Assembly: GCF_013181195.1 (NCBI RefSeq)
Contig: NZ_SMZP01000002.1
Span: forward strand, 186,001-250,000
Origin: Caulobacter sp. RHG1
GTDB lineage: Bacteria > Pseudomonadota > Alphaproteobacteria > Caulobacterales > Caulobacteraceae
DNA length: 64,000 bases
Direction: 5' to 3'
The notes under the pieces are model-generated. The model was not told where the DNA came from. It did no database searches and saw only the letters and a program-made list of their open reading frames with translations. The position numbers and the translations under genes were made by a program. Shown piece by piece: positions 25,105 through 32,343 of this stretch; position 1 is the first letter of the stretch, and every line of letters begins with the position of its first letter.

Positions 25105-26220
25105 TCAGATCTCGGTGCCCGCCGGGCGGTGGCGCTCGAACTGCGCCAAAAGGTCGTCCAGCACCCGGTCGGCTGGTTCGCCGCCTTCGAGGCCCATGCG
25201 GATGCGTTGCGAGGCCGCCGTCTGGAAGGCGATGGCTCCATCGTGGCGCGGGCGCAGACTGGCGCCGTCCAGGGTGGCGTAGGTGTCGGCGTAGAACCCA
25301 CCCCAGCGGGCGTTGACGGCCGGATCGCGCCAGGCGCTCTTGAGAGCCGGTTGGCCCTCGTGCTCCGGGATGAAGCCGCGCTGGGCGTCTTCCGACATCA
25401 GCCAGCGCAGGTGGTCCAGAAGCTCCGGCGTCACCTTGCACCAGCGCGAGACGCCGATCCCCGTGCCGCCCAGGATCGAGCCCACTGGCCCGTCCGCCAT
25501 CACGCGCGGCGCGTCGGCGAAACCCAGGGCTCCGCCGGGCGCGTAGTTCACATAGCCGTAGACCAACGGACACAACGCGACGTCGTCATTGCGGCTCATA
25601 TGCTCAAGGATGCCGATCGGGTTCAGCGGCCGCAGGGCCTGCGGGCTGTTACCCGCCAGCCGAACCAGCAGATCCCACGCCGCGCGCGCCTCGGCCCGAT
25701 CACGGAACGTGCCGCCATGCGCCGCGCAGATCGACTGGAAGGTCAGGGCCGCGTGAGGCCCCGACAGCGACAGCACGACTCCGCCAGTCCCGGATAACCG
25801 AGCCACCTCTTCCCACAGCACCGGCGGCGCTTCGAGCCGATCCCGACGCCACGCCATGACCTGGGTGGCGGCGTCCTGTGGCAGCGCCCAGTGCTGGCCG
25901 GCATAGTGGTAGCTGGCCAGGCTCTTGCCCATGGCCGCGTCACGCCAAGTCGCGATCTCCTCGGGCGAAAACAGCTCTTCCAAAGGCCGCAGGCAGTGGG
26001 CGGCGACCGCCTCCCCGACATGCGGATGGTCCAGCACCACGAGGTCGTATAGCGCGCACTGCTCGCCGATCGGCCGCTCCTCGAAGCCCTCCAGCGAGTG
26101 GCGCTCCCAGGTCAGGGACAGACCGTCGCGGGCAGGATCGAGCCGGGCGGCCGCGGCTTCCAGAGCCTTGTAACCGCGCGGGTGATCCCAGGTCAGGCCG
26201 CGAAAGGCAGGCGCGGTCAT
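25105..26220 (-). CDS. Solute-binding-protein-like protein without signal peptide
   Basis: A 371-residue protein resembling family-1 extracellular solute-binding proteins of sugar ABC transporters: FRGLTWDHPRGYKALEAAAA at the N-terminus, YDLVVLDHPHVGEA and LEELFSPEEIATWRDAAMG in the first lobe, HWALPQDAATQVMAWRRD in the hinge region, and SEDAQRGFIPEHEGQPALK near the end. It starts directly with the mature fold, with no hydrophobic leader, and no permease or ATPase gene is nearby. A cytoplasmic binding or enzymatic role is therefore possible. It overlaps the CoA-transferase by 4 bp and the gap to the hydratase is 10 bp, so it is tightly coupled to CoA chemistry. Function unknown. Confidence 0.6.
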   Translation of the reverse strand: MTAPAFRGLTWDHPRGYKALEAAAARLDPARDGLSLTWERHSLEGFEERPIGEQCALYDLVVLDHPHVGEAVAAHCLRPLEELFSPEEIATWRDAAMGKSLASYHYAGQHWALPQDAATQVMAWRRDRLEAPPVLWEEVARLSGTGGVVLSLSGPHAALTFQSICAAHGGTFRDRAEARAAWDLLVRLAGNSPQALRPLNPIGILEHMSRNDDVALCPLVYGYVNYAPGGALGFADAPRVMADGPVGSILGGTGIGVSRWCKVTPELLDHLRWLMSEDAQRGFIPEHEGQPALKSAWRDPAVNARWGGFYADTYATLDGASLRPRHDGAIAFQTAASQRIRMGLEGGEPADRVLDDLLAQFERHRPAGTEI

Positions 26221-27404
26221 GCCGAGCGGACCACGCCGGCCTGGATCAGGGCCTCGATGTCCTCAGGCGAGCGGCCGGCCTGCGCCAAGATCTCGCGCGT
26301 ATGCTCACCGACCAGAGGCGCCCCGCGGTCGATCGTCGAGGGCGTCTTGGAGAACTTGATCGGGAAGCCCGGCGTCTTCACCCGGCCTTCGCTGGCGTGG
26401 TCGTACTCGACGAACGTGCCGTTGTGCGCGATCTGCGGGTCCTCGACGAGGTCGGCATAGCCGTAGACCGGGCCGCACCAGATGTCGTGCTCGCGAAACA
26501 GGGCCAGCCACTCGGCGCTGGTGCGATTGACCAGGCGCTTGCGGACGCAGGCGAAGATCTCGTCGCGATGCGTCCAGCTGTCGGTCTCGTCGTCCAGGTC
26601 GGCGAAGAACGGTTCCTCGATCAGCTTCCCCAGCGTCTTCAGCGAGGCCATGGCGATCGAGATGTAGCCGTCGGCGGTCTGGTACACGCCGTAGGGCGCG
26701 CGGATGTAGGTGTGGGCGTGCGGCTCGGCCGAGCGGGTCTGCGGCTTGCCGCCGACCGTGAACACCGACAGCTCCTGCATCTGGATGGTGGTGATGGCGT
26801 CCAGCATGTTGATCTGGACCAACTGCCCCTCGCCCGTCCGTTCGCGGTGGAACAGAGCCGCCAGCGCGCCCTCGAAGGCGGTATAGGCGGTGATGGCGTC
26901 GACCAGATACTGGCCGGCCGGCTGCGGCGGCTGGTCGGCCGACCCCGAGGACATCATCGCCCCCGACATAGCCTGTAGCAGCAGGTCCTGGCCGGGATAG
27001 TTCTTGTAGGGCCCGTCCTCGCCATAGCCCGACATCGACACATAGATCAGGCGCGGATTGATCTTCGACAGCGTCTCGTAGTCGACGCCCAGACGTTGGG
27101 CCACGCCGGGGCGATAGTTCTGCAGGAAGACGTCGGACGTCTTGACCATCTCCAGCAGCAAGGCCTTGCCCTCGGCGCTCTTCAAGTCGACGGCCAGCGA
27201 GCGCTTGTTGCGGTTCAGGGACAGGAACGAGACGTTGATCTGGTTGCCGCGCGCGCCGCCGGCCGAGACGTGGCGCTGCCATTCGCCGGTGGTCGGCTCG
27301 ACCTTGATGACGTCAGCGCCCATGTCGCCCATGCGCTGGGCGGCGAACGGGCCGGCCATGGCGATCGAACAGTCGAGAACGCGGATTCCGCTGAGGATAC
27401 CCAT
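26217..27404 (-). CDS. CaiB/BaiF family (class III) CoA-transferase
   Basis: A 395-residue class III CoA-transferase. Opening GIRVLDCSIAMAGPFAAQRMGDMGADVIKVE, the central SLNRNKRSLAVDLKSAEGK, the nucleophilic Asp in YPGQDLLLQAMSGAM, and the C-terminal APLVGEHTREILAQAGRS are all typical. It would move CoA between carboxylates, giving an acyl-CoA that the enoyl-CoA hydratase in the same operon can use. ATG at 27404 is taken as the start; a TTG lies nine bases further upstream. Finding this enzyme in a sugar operon is unusual and suggests that one component of the target glycan is processed as a CoA thioester. Confidence 0.88.
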   Translation of the reverse strand: MGILSGIRVLDCSIAMAGPFAAQRMGDMGADVIKVEPTTGEWQRHVSAGGARGNQINVSFLSLNRNKRSLAVDLKSAEGKALLLEMVKTSDVFLQNYRPGVAQRLGVDYETLSKINPRLIYVSMSGYGEDGPYKNYPGQDLLLQAMSGAMMSSGSADQPPQPAGQYLVDAITAYTAFEGALAALFHRERTGEGQLVQINMLDAITTIQMQELSVFTVGGKPQTRSAEPHAHTYIRAPYGVYQTADGYISIAMASLKTLGKLIEEPFFADLDDETDSWTHRDEIFACVRKRLVNRTSAEWLALFREHDIWCGPVYGYADLVEDPQIAHNGTFVEYDHASEGRVKTPGFPIKFSKTPSTIDRGAPLVGEHTREILAQAGRSPEDIEALIQAGVVRSA

Positions 27405-27429
27405 TGTAATCAAAGACCTTTTGGCTGGA

Positions 27430-28182
27430 TCAGCTCATCACCCAGCCGCCGTTCACATGCAGCGTCTGGCCGGTGATGAAGCCCGCCGCGTCGGCGGCGA
27501 AGAAGGCGATGGCGTGAGCGATGTCGCCGACATGGCCGCGGCGCTTGATGGCCTGGCTGTCGAGGACGTGACGGGTGTAGCCCTCGGGATCGGGGTGGAT
27601 CTTCTCGGCGTCGGTCGGGAAGGCCCCGGGGGCGATGGCGTTGACGGTGATCCCGTACGGCCCGAACTCGCGCGCCCAGGCCCGCGTCAGGCCGATCAGC
27701 GCGCCCTTGGAGGCGACATAGGGTGACAGGTTCGCCCACTCGCCGGAAATGGTGATGCTGGAGATGTTGAGGATGCGGCCGAAACCCTTGGCGCGCATGG
27801 ACGGCAAGGCCTCCTGCACCGCCACGATCGCCGCGTCGACATTGATCCGCTGGACCAACTGGTGGTCCTCAATCGTGTAGTCCTCGAATGGTTTGGACGG
27901 GTAGATGGCGGCGTTGTTGATCACCACGTCGAAGCCGCCGACCTGGGCCAACAGCACGCGCAGGGCGGCGCGGAAGCCTTCCAGCTCAGAGAGGTCCGAA
28001 GTGGAGACGATCAGCTTGCCGGCCGAGACGTTCTCGGCGGCGGCCTTCAGAGCCGCGACCTTGGCCGGGTCGTTGTCGACGGCCACGACGGTGGCGCCGC
28101 GCGCCATCAATTGCAGCGAGGTCTGCTGGCCGAGACCGCCGGCCGCGCCGGTGTAGAGGATGACCTTACCGTCCAGATCCAT
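27430..28182 (-). CDS. SDR-family oxidoreductase
   Basis: A 250-residue classical short-chain dehydrogenase. Nucleotide motif TGAAGGLGQQT near 11-21, NNAAIYPS, serine in NISSITISGEW, YVASK catalytic Tyr/Lys, and C-terminal GQTLHVNGGW. It follows the DUF4432 epimerase-like gene after 2 bp and precedes the CoA-transferase. Likely substrates are a free sugar or sugar acid; L-rhamnose or L-fucose dehydrogenases of this size belong to the same family. The substrate is not determinable from sequence. Confidence 0.83.
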   Translation of the reverse strand: MDLDGKVILYTGAAGGLGQQTSLQLMARGATVVAVDNDPAKVAALKAAAENVSAGKLIVSTSDLSELEGFRAALRVLLAQVGGFDVVINNAAIYPSKPFEDYTIEDHQLVQRINVDAAIVAVQEALPSMRAKGFGRILNISSITISGEWANLSPYVASKGALIGLTRAWAREFGPYGITVNAIAPGAFPTDAEKIHPDPEGYTRHVLDSQAIKRRGHVGDIAHAIAFFAADAAGFITGQTLHVNGGWVMS

Positions 28183-28184
28183 GC

Positions 28185-29363
28185 TCAGCGCCCCCCGATG
28201 GCGGGATAGGCGCCGGACGGCGCGGGATAGTCCTCGGCCGGCTGGCGGGAGACGCCTTCGATGCGAGCCACGGCTTCGGACACCGACGCCGCATCCGGCA
28301 GGATGCGGAACACGCTGTCGTAGCGGCGCTCCTCGCCATGCTCCAACTGGATCAGCTCGCCCCGCTCGCGGGCGAAATCCTTACCCAGCACGTGGTTGGT
28401 CGAGGGCTCGATGCCCAGGGCGTAGTGGCCGGCATGCAAATTCTGCCATTCGTACATGGCCGGGAACTGCGACTTCAGGGTCTGGACCTCGAAGCCGAAG
28501 CCCAGGGCCTCGTTGACCAGGGCGACATTGACCTTGCCCTCGCCGTCGGGGGCCATGTCGTGCTGCCAGACCTGTTCGTGGAAGTTGCGGATCGGCGACG
28601 GCAGGGTGCGGTAGCCGACGCCCTGCTTCTGATAGTCCTCGCCCGCGTGCGATGCCCAGATCACGTCGCGGATCGGGGCCACGTAGCGCGAGCCCTCAGC
28701 CAGCACCGGATAGCCGACATTGATGTGATAACAGTACATGTGCGGCGTCGTGTAGAAGCCGTGATTGACCACGCGGTCGTGCAGGCGGATCTCGTCGGAG
28801 CCGACCGTCGCCTCGATCCGGCGGATCAGGTGCAGGTCCTCGCCGAACACCGTCGACTGCTGGACGACGCCCTCGGCCCACAGGATGCACGTGTCACCCT
28901 CCCAGCGCTCGCCATAGCCGGTCAGCCGGGCCGGGATCGTGCCGACGCGCCCATGCAGCGACGAACTGACGGTCTTCTTGGGGCCGTAGAAATAGTGCTC
29001 GGCCGGGTCGTCGTGCATGAACAGCACGTGATCCAGGCCGCAGGTGACCATCAGGCCCGAGAACGACCGGAACCAGGACAGGCCGCCCTCCCCTTCGTAC
29101 TCATGCAAGCCCGGATGACGGAAGCCTGACGGCGAGTGCCAGCCAACCGCACGACCGCTGTGCTCGCACTCGGCGATATCCATGGCTCGGTCGATCAGGA
29201 CGGTGAAACGCAGGCCCGTACCGGTGCGGAATTCCAGCTGCCGAACACCGCGCTCGACCCCGTCGCCCAGGGTCGACAGCCGCACGCCGGCGAACTGCGA
29301 CAGCGCGCCGGTGCGCTCGGCCAGGGCGCGACGACTCACGCTTTCTCCGTACAACTGGACCAC
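28185..29363 (-). CDS. DUF4432 family (aldose-1-epimerase-like) protein
   Basis: A 392-residue protein of the galactose-mutarotase superfamily, DUF4432 group. Segments such as FTVLIDRAMDIAECEHSG, HGRVGTIPARL, IRLHDRVVNHG, PHMYCYHINVGYPVL and YALGIEPSTNHVLGKDFA give the beta-sandwich with histidine-rich active-site positions. The GTG at 29363 is chosen over the in-frame GTG at 29381 because AGGGAGG sits six bases upstream of it. It is the first gene of the nine-gene operon running to 20289 and shares a 92-bp divergent control region with the mutarotase at 29456. It probably interconverts sugar anomers or epimers of the imported sugar. Confidence 0.78.
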   Translation of the reverse strand: MVQLYGESVSRRALAERTGALSQFAGVRLSTLGDGVERGVRQLEFRTGTGLRFTVLIDRAMDIAECEHSGRAVGWHSPSGFRHPGLHEYEGEGGLSWFRSFSGLMVTCGLDHVLFMHDDPAEHYFYGPKKTVSSSLHGRVGTIPARLTGYGERWEGDTCILWAEGVVQQSTVFGEDLHLIRRIEATVGSDEIRLHDRVVNHGFYTTPHMYCYHINVGYPVLAEGSRYVAPIRDVIWASHAGEDYQKQGVGYRTLPSPIRNFHEQVWQHDMAPDGEGKVNVALVNEALGFGFEVQTLKSQFPAMYEWQNLHAGHYALGIEPSTNHVLGKDFARERGELIQLEHGEERRYDSVFRILPDAASVSEAVARIEGVSRQPAEDYPAPSGAYPAIGGR

Positions 29364-29400
29364 GCCTTGCCTCCCTGACACCGGCTCGGTAAGATAATAT

Positions 29401-29414
29401 GTATGATGTTTATA
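29401..29414. promoter_or_regulatory. Shared candidate operator of two divergent operons
   Basis: GTATGATGTTTATA, a good copy of the locus motif, lies 37 bp from the DUF4432 start (29363) and 41 bp from the mutarotase start (29456), near the centre of the divergent spacer. One bound dimer could control both directions. Confidence 0.55.
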
Positions 29415-29455
29415 AGGACCAAGATGATCCCGTCAACGACCTTGTCGAGGCCGAT

Positions 29456-29809
29456 GTGAGCGCCACCACCCGACGCTGTTTCGCCGTCGACCTGCACGAT
29501 GATCCGGCTCAGATCGCCCGCTATCGCGCTTGGCACGCGGCCGGCGGACCGCCCGCCGCGATTACTGCAGCCATTCGCGCCGATGATGTGCGTGAACTCG
29601 AGATCTGGCTCGTCGGCGACCGGATGTTCATGATCCTGGAACAGGGCGACCGGTACGACCCCGCTGCCAAGGCTGCTCGCGACGCCGCCAATCCGGATGT
29701 CCAGGCTTGGGACGCCCTGATGCGGACCTTTCAGAAATCCCTATCCTTCGCGCCTGCACAGACCTGGGTCGAAATGGAGCGAATTTACGCCTTGTCGGAA
29801 CAGCCCTAG
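29456..29809 (+). CDS. L-fucose/L-rhamnose mutarotase family protein
   Basis: A 117-residue ferredoxin-like-fold mutarotase of the RhaM/FUOM family (CFAVDLHDDPAQIARYRAWH, then IWLVGDRMFMILEQG, ending NPDVQAWDALMRTFQKSL). It would speed anomer exchange of L-fucose or L-rhamnose before oxidation by a dehydrogenase. The GTG at 29456 is preferred over the in-frame ATG at 29399: GAGG lies five bases before it, homology begins here, and the operator at 29401 would otherwise sit inside the gene. It is transcribed divergently from the nine-gene operon. The sugar is inferred from family and locus. Confidence 0.82.
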   Translation: MSATTRRCFAVDLHDDPAQIARYRAWHAAGGPPAAITAAIRADDVRELEIWLVGDRMFMILEQGDRYDPAAKAARDAANPDVQAWDALMRTFQKSLSFAPAQTWVEMERIYALSEQP

Positions 29810-29945
29810 TCGAGGCTGCGCCTTAGCGATCCACGGCCTCTGCGGAGGAACGGCAGCGCCTGCCTTGGAGCCCTACTCGCTGGAATTCCGGATCACAGCG
29901 TGCGCTGTGCGCGTCAGAGGCGATAAACGCCAATGCAATCAGTGA

Positions 29946-29982
29946 GTAAATTCACATGACGAAGTTGGACTTGTGAATTTAC
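29946..29982. repeat. Inverted repeat GTAAATTCACA-N15-TGTGAATTTAC
   Basis: Perfect 11-bp arms (29946-29956 and 29972-29982) lie in the 252-bp gap between the convergent mutarotase and LysR genes. They are AT-rich unlike their surroundings, and no poly-T follows. It could be a protein-binding site or a weak transcript-end hairpin. I see no gene in this gap. Confidence 0.5.
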
Positions 29983-30061
29983 GCAGACGAAGCCTGGAAA
30001 GCGGCCCATCTGACTTCAATAAGAGCCGTTAGGTCGTTGATTCCGGCTGCCAGGCAACGCC

Positions 30062-30907
30062 CTAGCTCAGGGCCGCCATGGCCAGGGCCGAGGGCGTAAA
30101 GCAGCTTTCAAGGAAATCGCCCACGGCACGGATGGCGGCGGCGTCCTGGACGTCCTCTGCAACGATCAGCCAGACCTCGCGCTCCAGCAACAGCCCATCG
30201 TCGGGCGCACGCGCCAAACTGCCCGACAAGGCCTCAGGCAAGGCCGCAACGCCAATGCCGGCTAGAGCCGCCGCCCGCCGCACCAAGAGGTCGCCGCTGC
30301 GAAACACCACCGCCCGGCGGCCCGCCTGCACCTTCAACCAGTCGGCTTCAGGCGACACGTCCTGCTCGGCCTCATCGTCGATGAACTTGAAGTCCGCGTC
30401 CTCACGGACATTCAGATAGCCCGGCGTAGCGAAGAGACCGAAACGCAATGCCCCCAGCTTGCGGCCGCCCTTGGCGCCGCCAGCCGGCCTTCCCCACTGG
30501 ACAACAAGGTCCGCCTCGCCGCCGGCCGCGTCGAGGCGCAGCATCAGATCGGGATGGGCTTCTCGAAGCCTGGCCAGCTTTGGGGCGATCAGGACCGCCG
30601 ACAGCGCCGCCGGCGCATGGACGACGATCTCGCCGGTCAGATTTATCCCGCCAGCGCGAGAAACACGCTCGATCGCCAGAGACTCGGTTAGCATGCGATC
30701 CGCCAAACGCGCGACATGCTCGCCGTCGCCGGTCAGGATGTAGGCTCGAGGCTTTCGCTCGACCAACTCCAGGCCCAGCTGCGCTTCCAGGGCGGCTATG
30801 CGGCGGGCGACGGTGACATGGTCGACCGCCAGGGTTCGCGCCGCCGCCGACAAAGAGCCGCGTTGCGCGAACACCGAAAAGTGCCTCAGATCCTCCCAGT
30901 CGAACAC
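30062..30907 (-). CDS. LysR-family transcriptional regulator
   Basis: A 281-residue LysR-type regulator. N-terminal winged HTH (FDWEDLRHFSVFAQRGSLSAAARTLAVDHVTVARRIAALEAQLGLELVERKPR) and a periplasmic-binding-protein-like effector domain. The start is placed at GTG 30907, with GGAAAA six bases upstream and homology beginning at the next residues. The alternative ATG at 30958 would put the inverted repeat AACGATA-N13-TATCGTT inside the coding region. It lies 78 bp downstream of the TIGR02588-like gene on the same strand. The target genes are unknown; its own gene and the adjacent membrane-protein pair are candidates. Confidence 0.85.
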   Translation of the reverse strand: MFDWEDLRHFSVFAQRGSLSAAARTLAVDHVTVARRIAALEAQLGLELVERKPRAYILTGDGEHVARLADRMLTESLAIERVSRAGGINLTGEIVVHAPAALSAVLIAPKLARLREAHPDLMLRLDAAGGEADLVVQWGRPAGGAKGGRKLGALRFGLFATPGYLNVREDADFKFIDDEAEQDVSPEADWLKVQAGRRAVVFRSGDLLVRRAAALAGIGVAALPEALSGSLARAPDDGLLLEREVWLIVAEDVQDAAAIRAVGDFLESCFTPSALAMAALS

Positions 30908-30926
30908 GTGTGCTTTTCCACATTTG

Positions 30927-30953
30927 AACGATAGAGTTGTGCAATTTATCGTT
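30927..30953 (-). promoter_or_regulatory. LysR-type operator candidate (AACGATA-N13-TATCGTT)
   Basis: Perfect 7-bp inverted arms (30927-30933, 30947-30953) containing a T-N11-A spaced dyad, centred about 33 bp upstream of the proposed LysR start. This is a typical layout for autoregulation. Confidence 0.55.
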
Positions 30954-30985
30954 GTCATGCGCCGCGGGTGGCCGTCAAGCGCTCC

Positions 30986-31390
30986 TTAGGACGCCTCGAT
31001 AAAGCCCTTGGCGCGTAGTTTCAGCGGCCCTGCACGCGGATCGTGCTCGAAGATCAGCCCGCCCTCGGCGCGTGATTGCTCGGGAATATAGTCGAAGGTG
31101 GCGCTGGCGGTCTCAGGCTCCGCGCCAGCCAGAACCCCCTCCACGGCGACCTGAGCAGCCGGTGCGCCGCCGTGATTGAAGGCCTCGATCTGGGCGACAT
31201 AGCCGTAGGGCGTGGGCGTCACCTTCGTCAACCGCACCTCGATCGCCGGCGGACTGTCGACACCGAACGCCGCATCCCATGCCGTCAGGCCGATGGCCGT
31301 GGCCGCCAGACACAGACCGACTCCTGCCGCGGCCCACTCCAGCGGCGGAATGTCGTCCGTCGAAGCTTTCGACTTGGCTCTAGCCATCAA
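30986..31390 (-). CDS. TIGR02588-like conserved protein, single membrane anchor
   Basis: A 134-residue protein with an N-terminal cytoplasmic stretch, one helix (WAAAGVGLCLAATAIGLTAW, about 19-38) and an extracytoplasmic beta-rich domain (IEVRLTKVTPTPYGYVAQIE, AFNHGGAPAAQVAVEGVL). It resembles the uncharacterised TIGR02588 family, which is usually found beside TIGR02587. It overlaps the TIGR02587-like gene by 4 bp, so the two are translated together. Function unknown; the position next to caa3-oxidase assembly genes suggests a link with respiration or with membrane stress. Confidence 0.72.
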   Translation of the reverse strand: MMARAKSKASTDDIPPLEWAAAGVGLCLAATAIGLTAWDAAFGVDSPPAIEVRLTKVTPTPYGYVAQIEAFNHGGAPAAQVAVEGVLAGAEPETASATFDYIPEQSRAEGGLIFEHDPRAGPLKLRAKGFIEAS

Positions 31391-32214
31391 ACGACCAACC
31401 GCGCGGTCGCCGCGCCCAAGGCGGCGGGGAAGCCCAGGACGATGGTCATGGTGGCGACCTCATGCGGCGCCACACCATCCGTCCGGCCAAACGTCCACAG
31501 CATGTAGAGACTGACCATCAGGGCCACGCCATAGCCCGGCGCGGTGAAGGCCACGAACGTGCGCCGAAAGCCGCCCGCCTCTCGCCGTTTGGTCTCCCCC
31601 GGAAAACCCAGACGATAGACATACAGGTGCAGCAGCACGATCGAGGCGGTCATCAGCAGCAGCGTCTGAAGCGGGCCCATCTGGTAGGCGATCAGGATCA
31701 TTTCTTCGGTCGGGGCGACGTTGAAGGCCAGAAAGGTCGCGCCCACGGCCATCAGGAAAAGCTCGCCCACCGCTCCTGCCCTAGCCTTCTCCCCTCGGCC
31801 AGGCCCGCGCTCGCCCAACTGCTTTCCAGCCAGCAACGCGCCGATGGCGGCCGGCGCAGCGCACAGCGAGATCTTGCCCCACACGGCCTGCGAGCCGACG
31901 CCATCACCGCGCAGCACGCCAAACATCCCCAGAAGCGCCGCCGACAGCAGAAATCCGACCCCGAACGCCGCCAGGGCGTCCAGCACTTCATCCTTCAGCC
32001 GGAAGGTCGATTCAAAGCCGGCGTAGTACGAAAGTCCGATCAGCATCGGGATCGTCAGCACCAGGAATATCACGAGCCGCCAGCGATCGACCGTCATACC
32101 CAAAGACCACATCTCCATGGTCATCAGCAGCGGGAACGAGAACAGCAAAGCGCCGCCGAACGCCCGCGCTAGGGCGGCGCCATAGTCGAGATTGGCGTCC
32201 CTGGCGGCGTTCAC
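31387..32214 (-). CDS. TIGR02587-like integral membrane protein
   Basis: A 275-residue polytopic membrane protein with about seven hydrophobic helices (for example ALLFSFPLLMTMEMW, LVIFLVLTIPMLIGLSYYAG, LLMTASIVLLHLYVYRLGF). The conserved FNVAPTEEMILIAYQM loop marks the uncharacterised TIGR02587 family. GTG at 32214 is taken as the start, with GGGGAGGA eight bases upstream; longer in-frame starts run into the divergent ctaG promoter. It is the first gene of a pair with the TIGR02588-like protein. Function unknown. Confidence 0.75.
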   Translation of the reverse strand: MNAARDANLDYGAALARAFGGALLFSFPLLMTMEMWSLGMTVDRWRLVIFLVLTIPMLIGLSYYAGFESTFRLKDEVLDALAAFGVGFLLSAALLGMFGVLRGDGVGSQAVWGKISLCAAPAAIGALLAGKQLGERGPGRGEKARAGAVGELFLMAVGATFLAFNVAPTEEMILIAYQMGPLQTLLLMTASIVLLHLYVYRLGFPGETKRREAGGFRRTFVAFTAPGYGVALMVSLYMLWTFGRTDGVAPHEVATMTIVLGFPAALGAATARLVV

Positions 32215-32343
32215 TAGCGCATCCTCCCCAAGCTTCCGACCAGCCAACGGCCAGGCTTGGCGGCCGGTTCCTTCGCATATCCAGCGGGAACGGCCCCGTC
32301 GCCCGGGGATTTGCCAAGGGAGCGCCACCGGAAAGCCCGCCAT

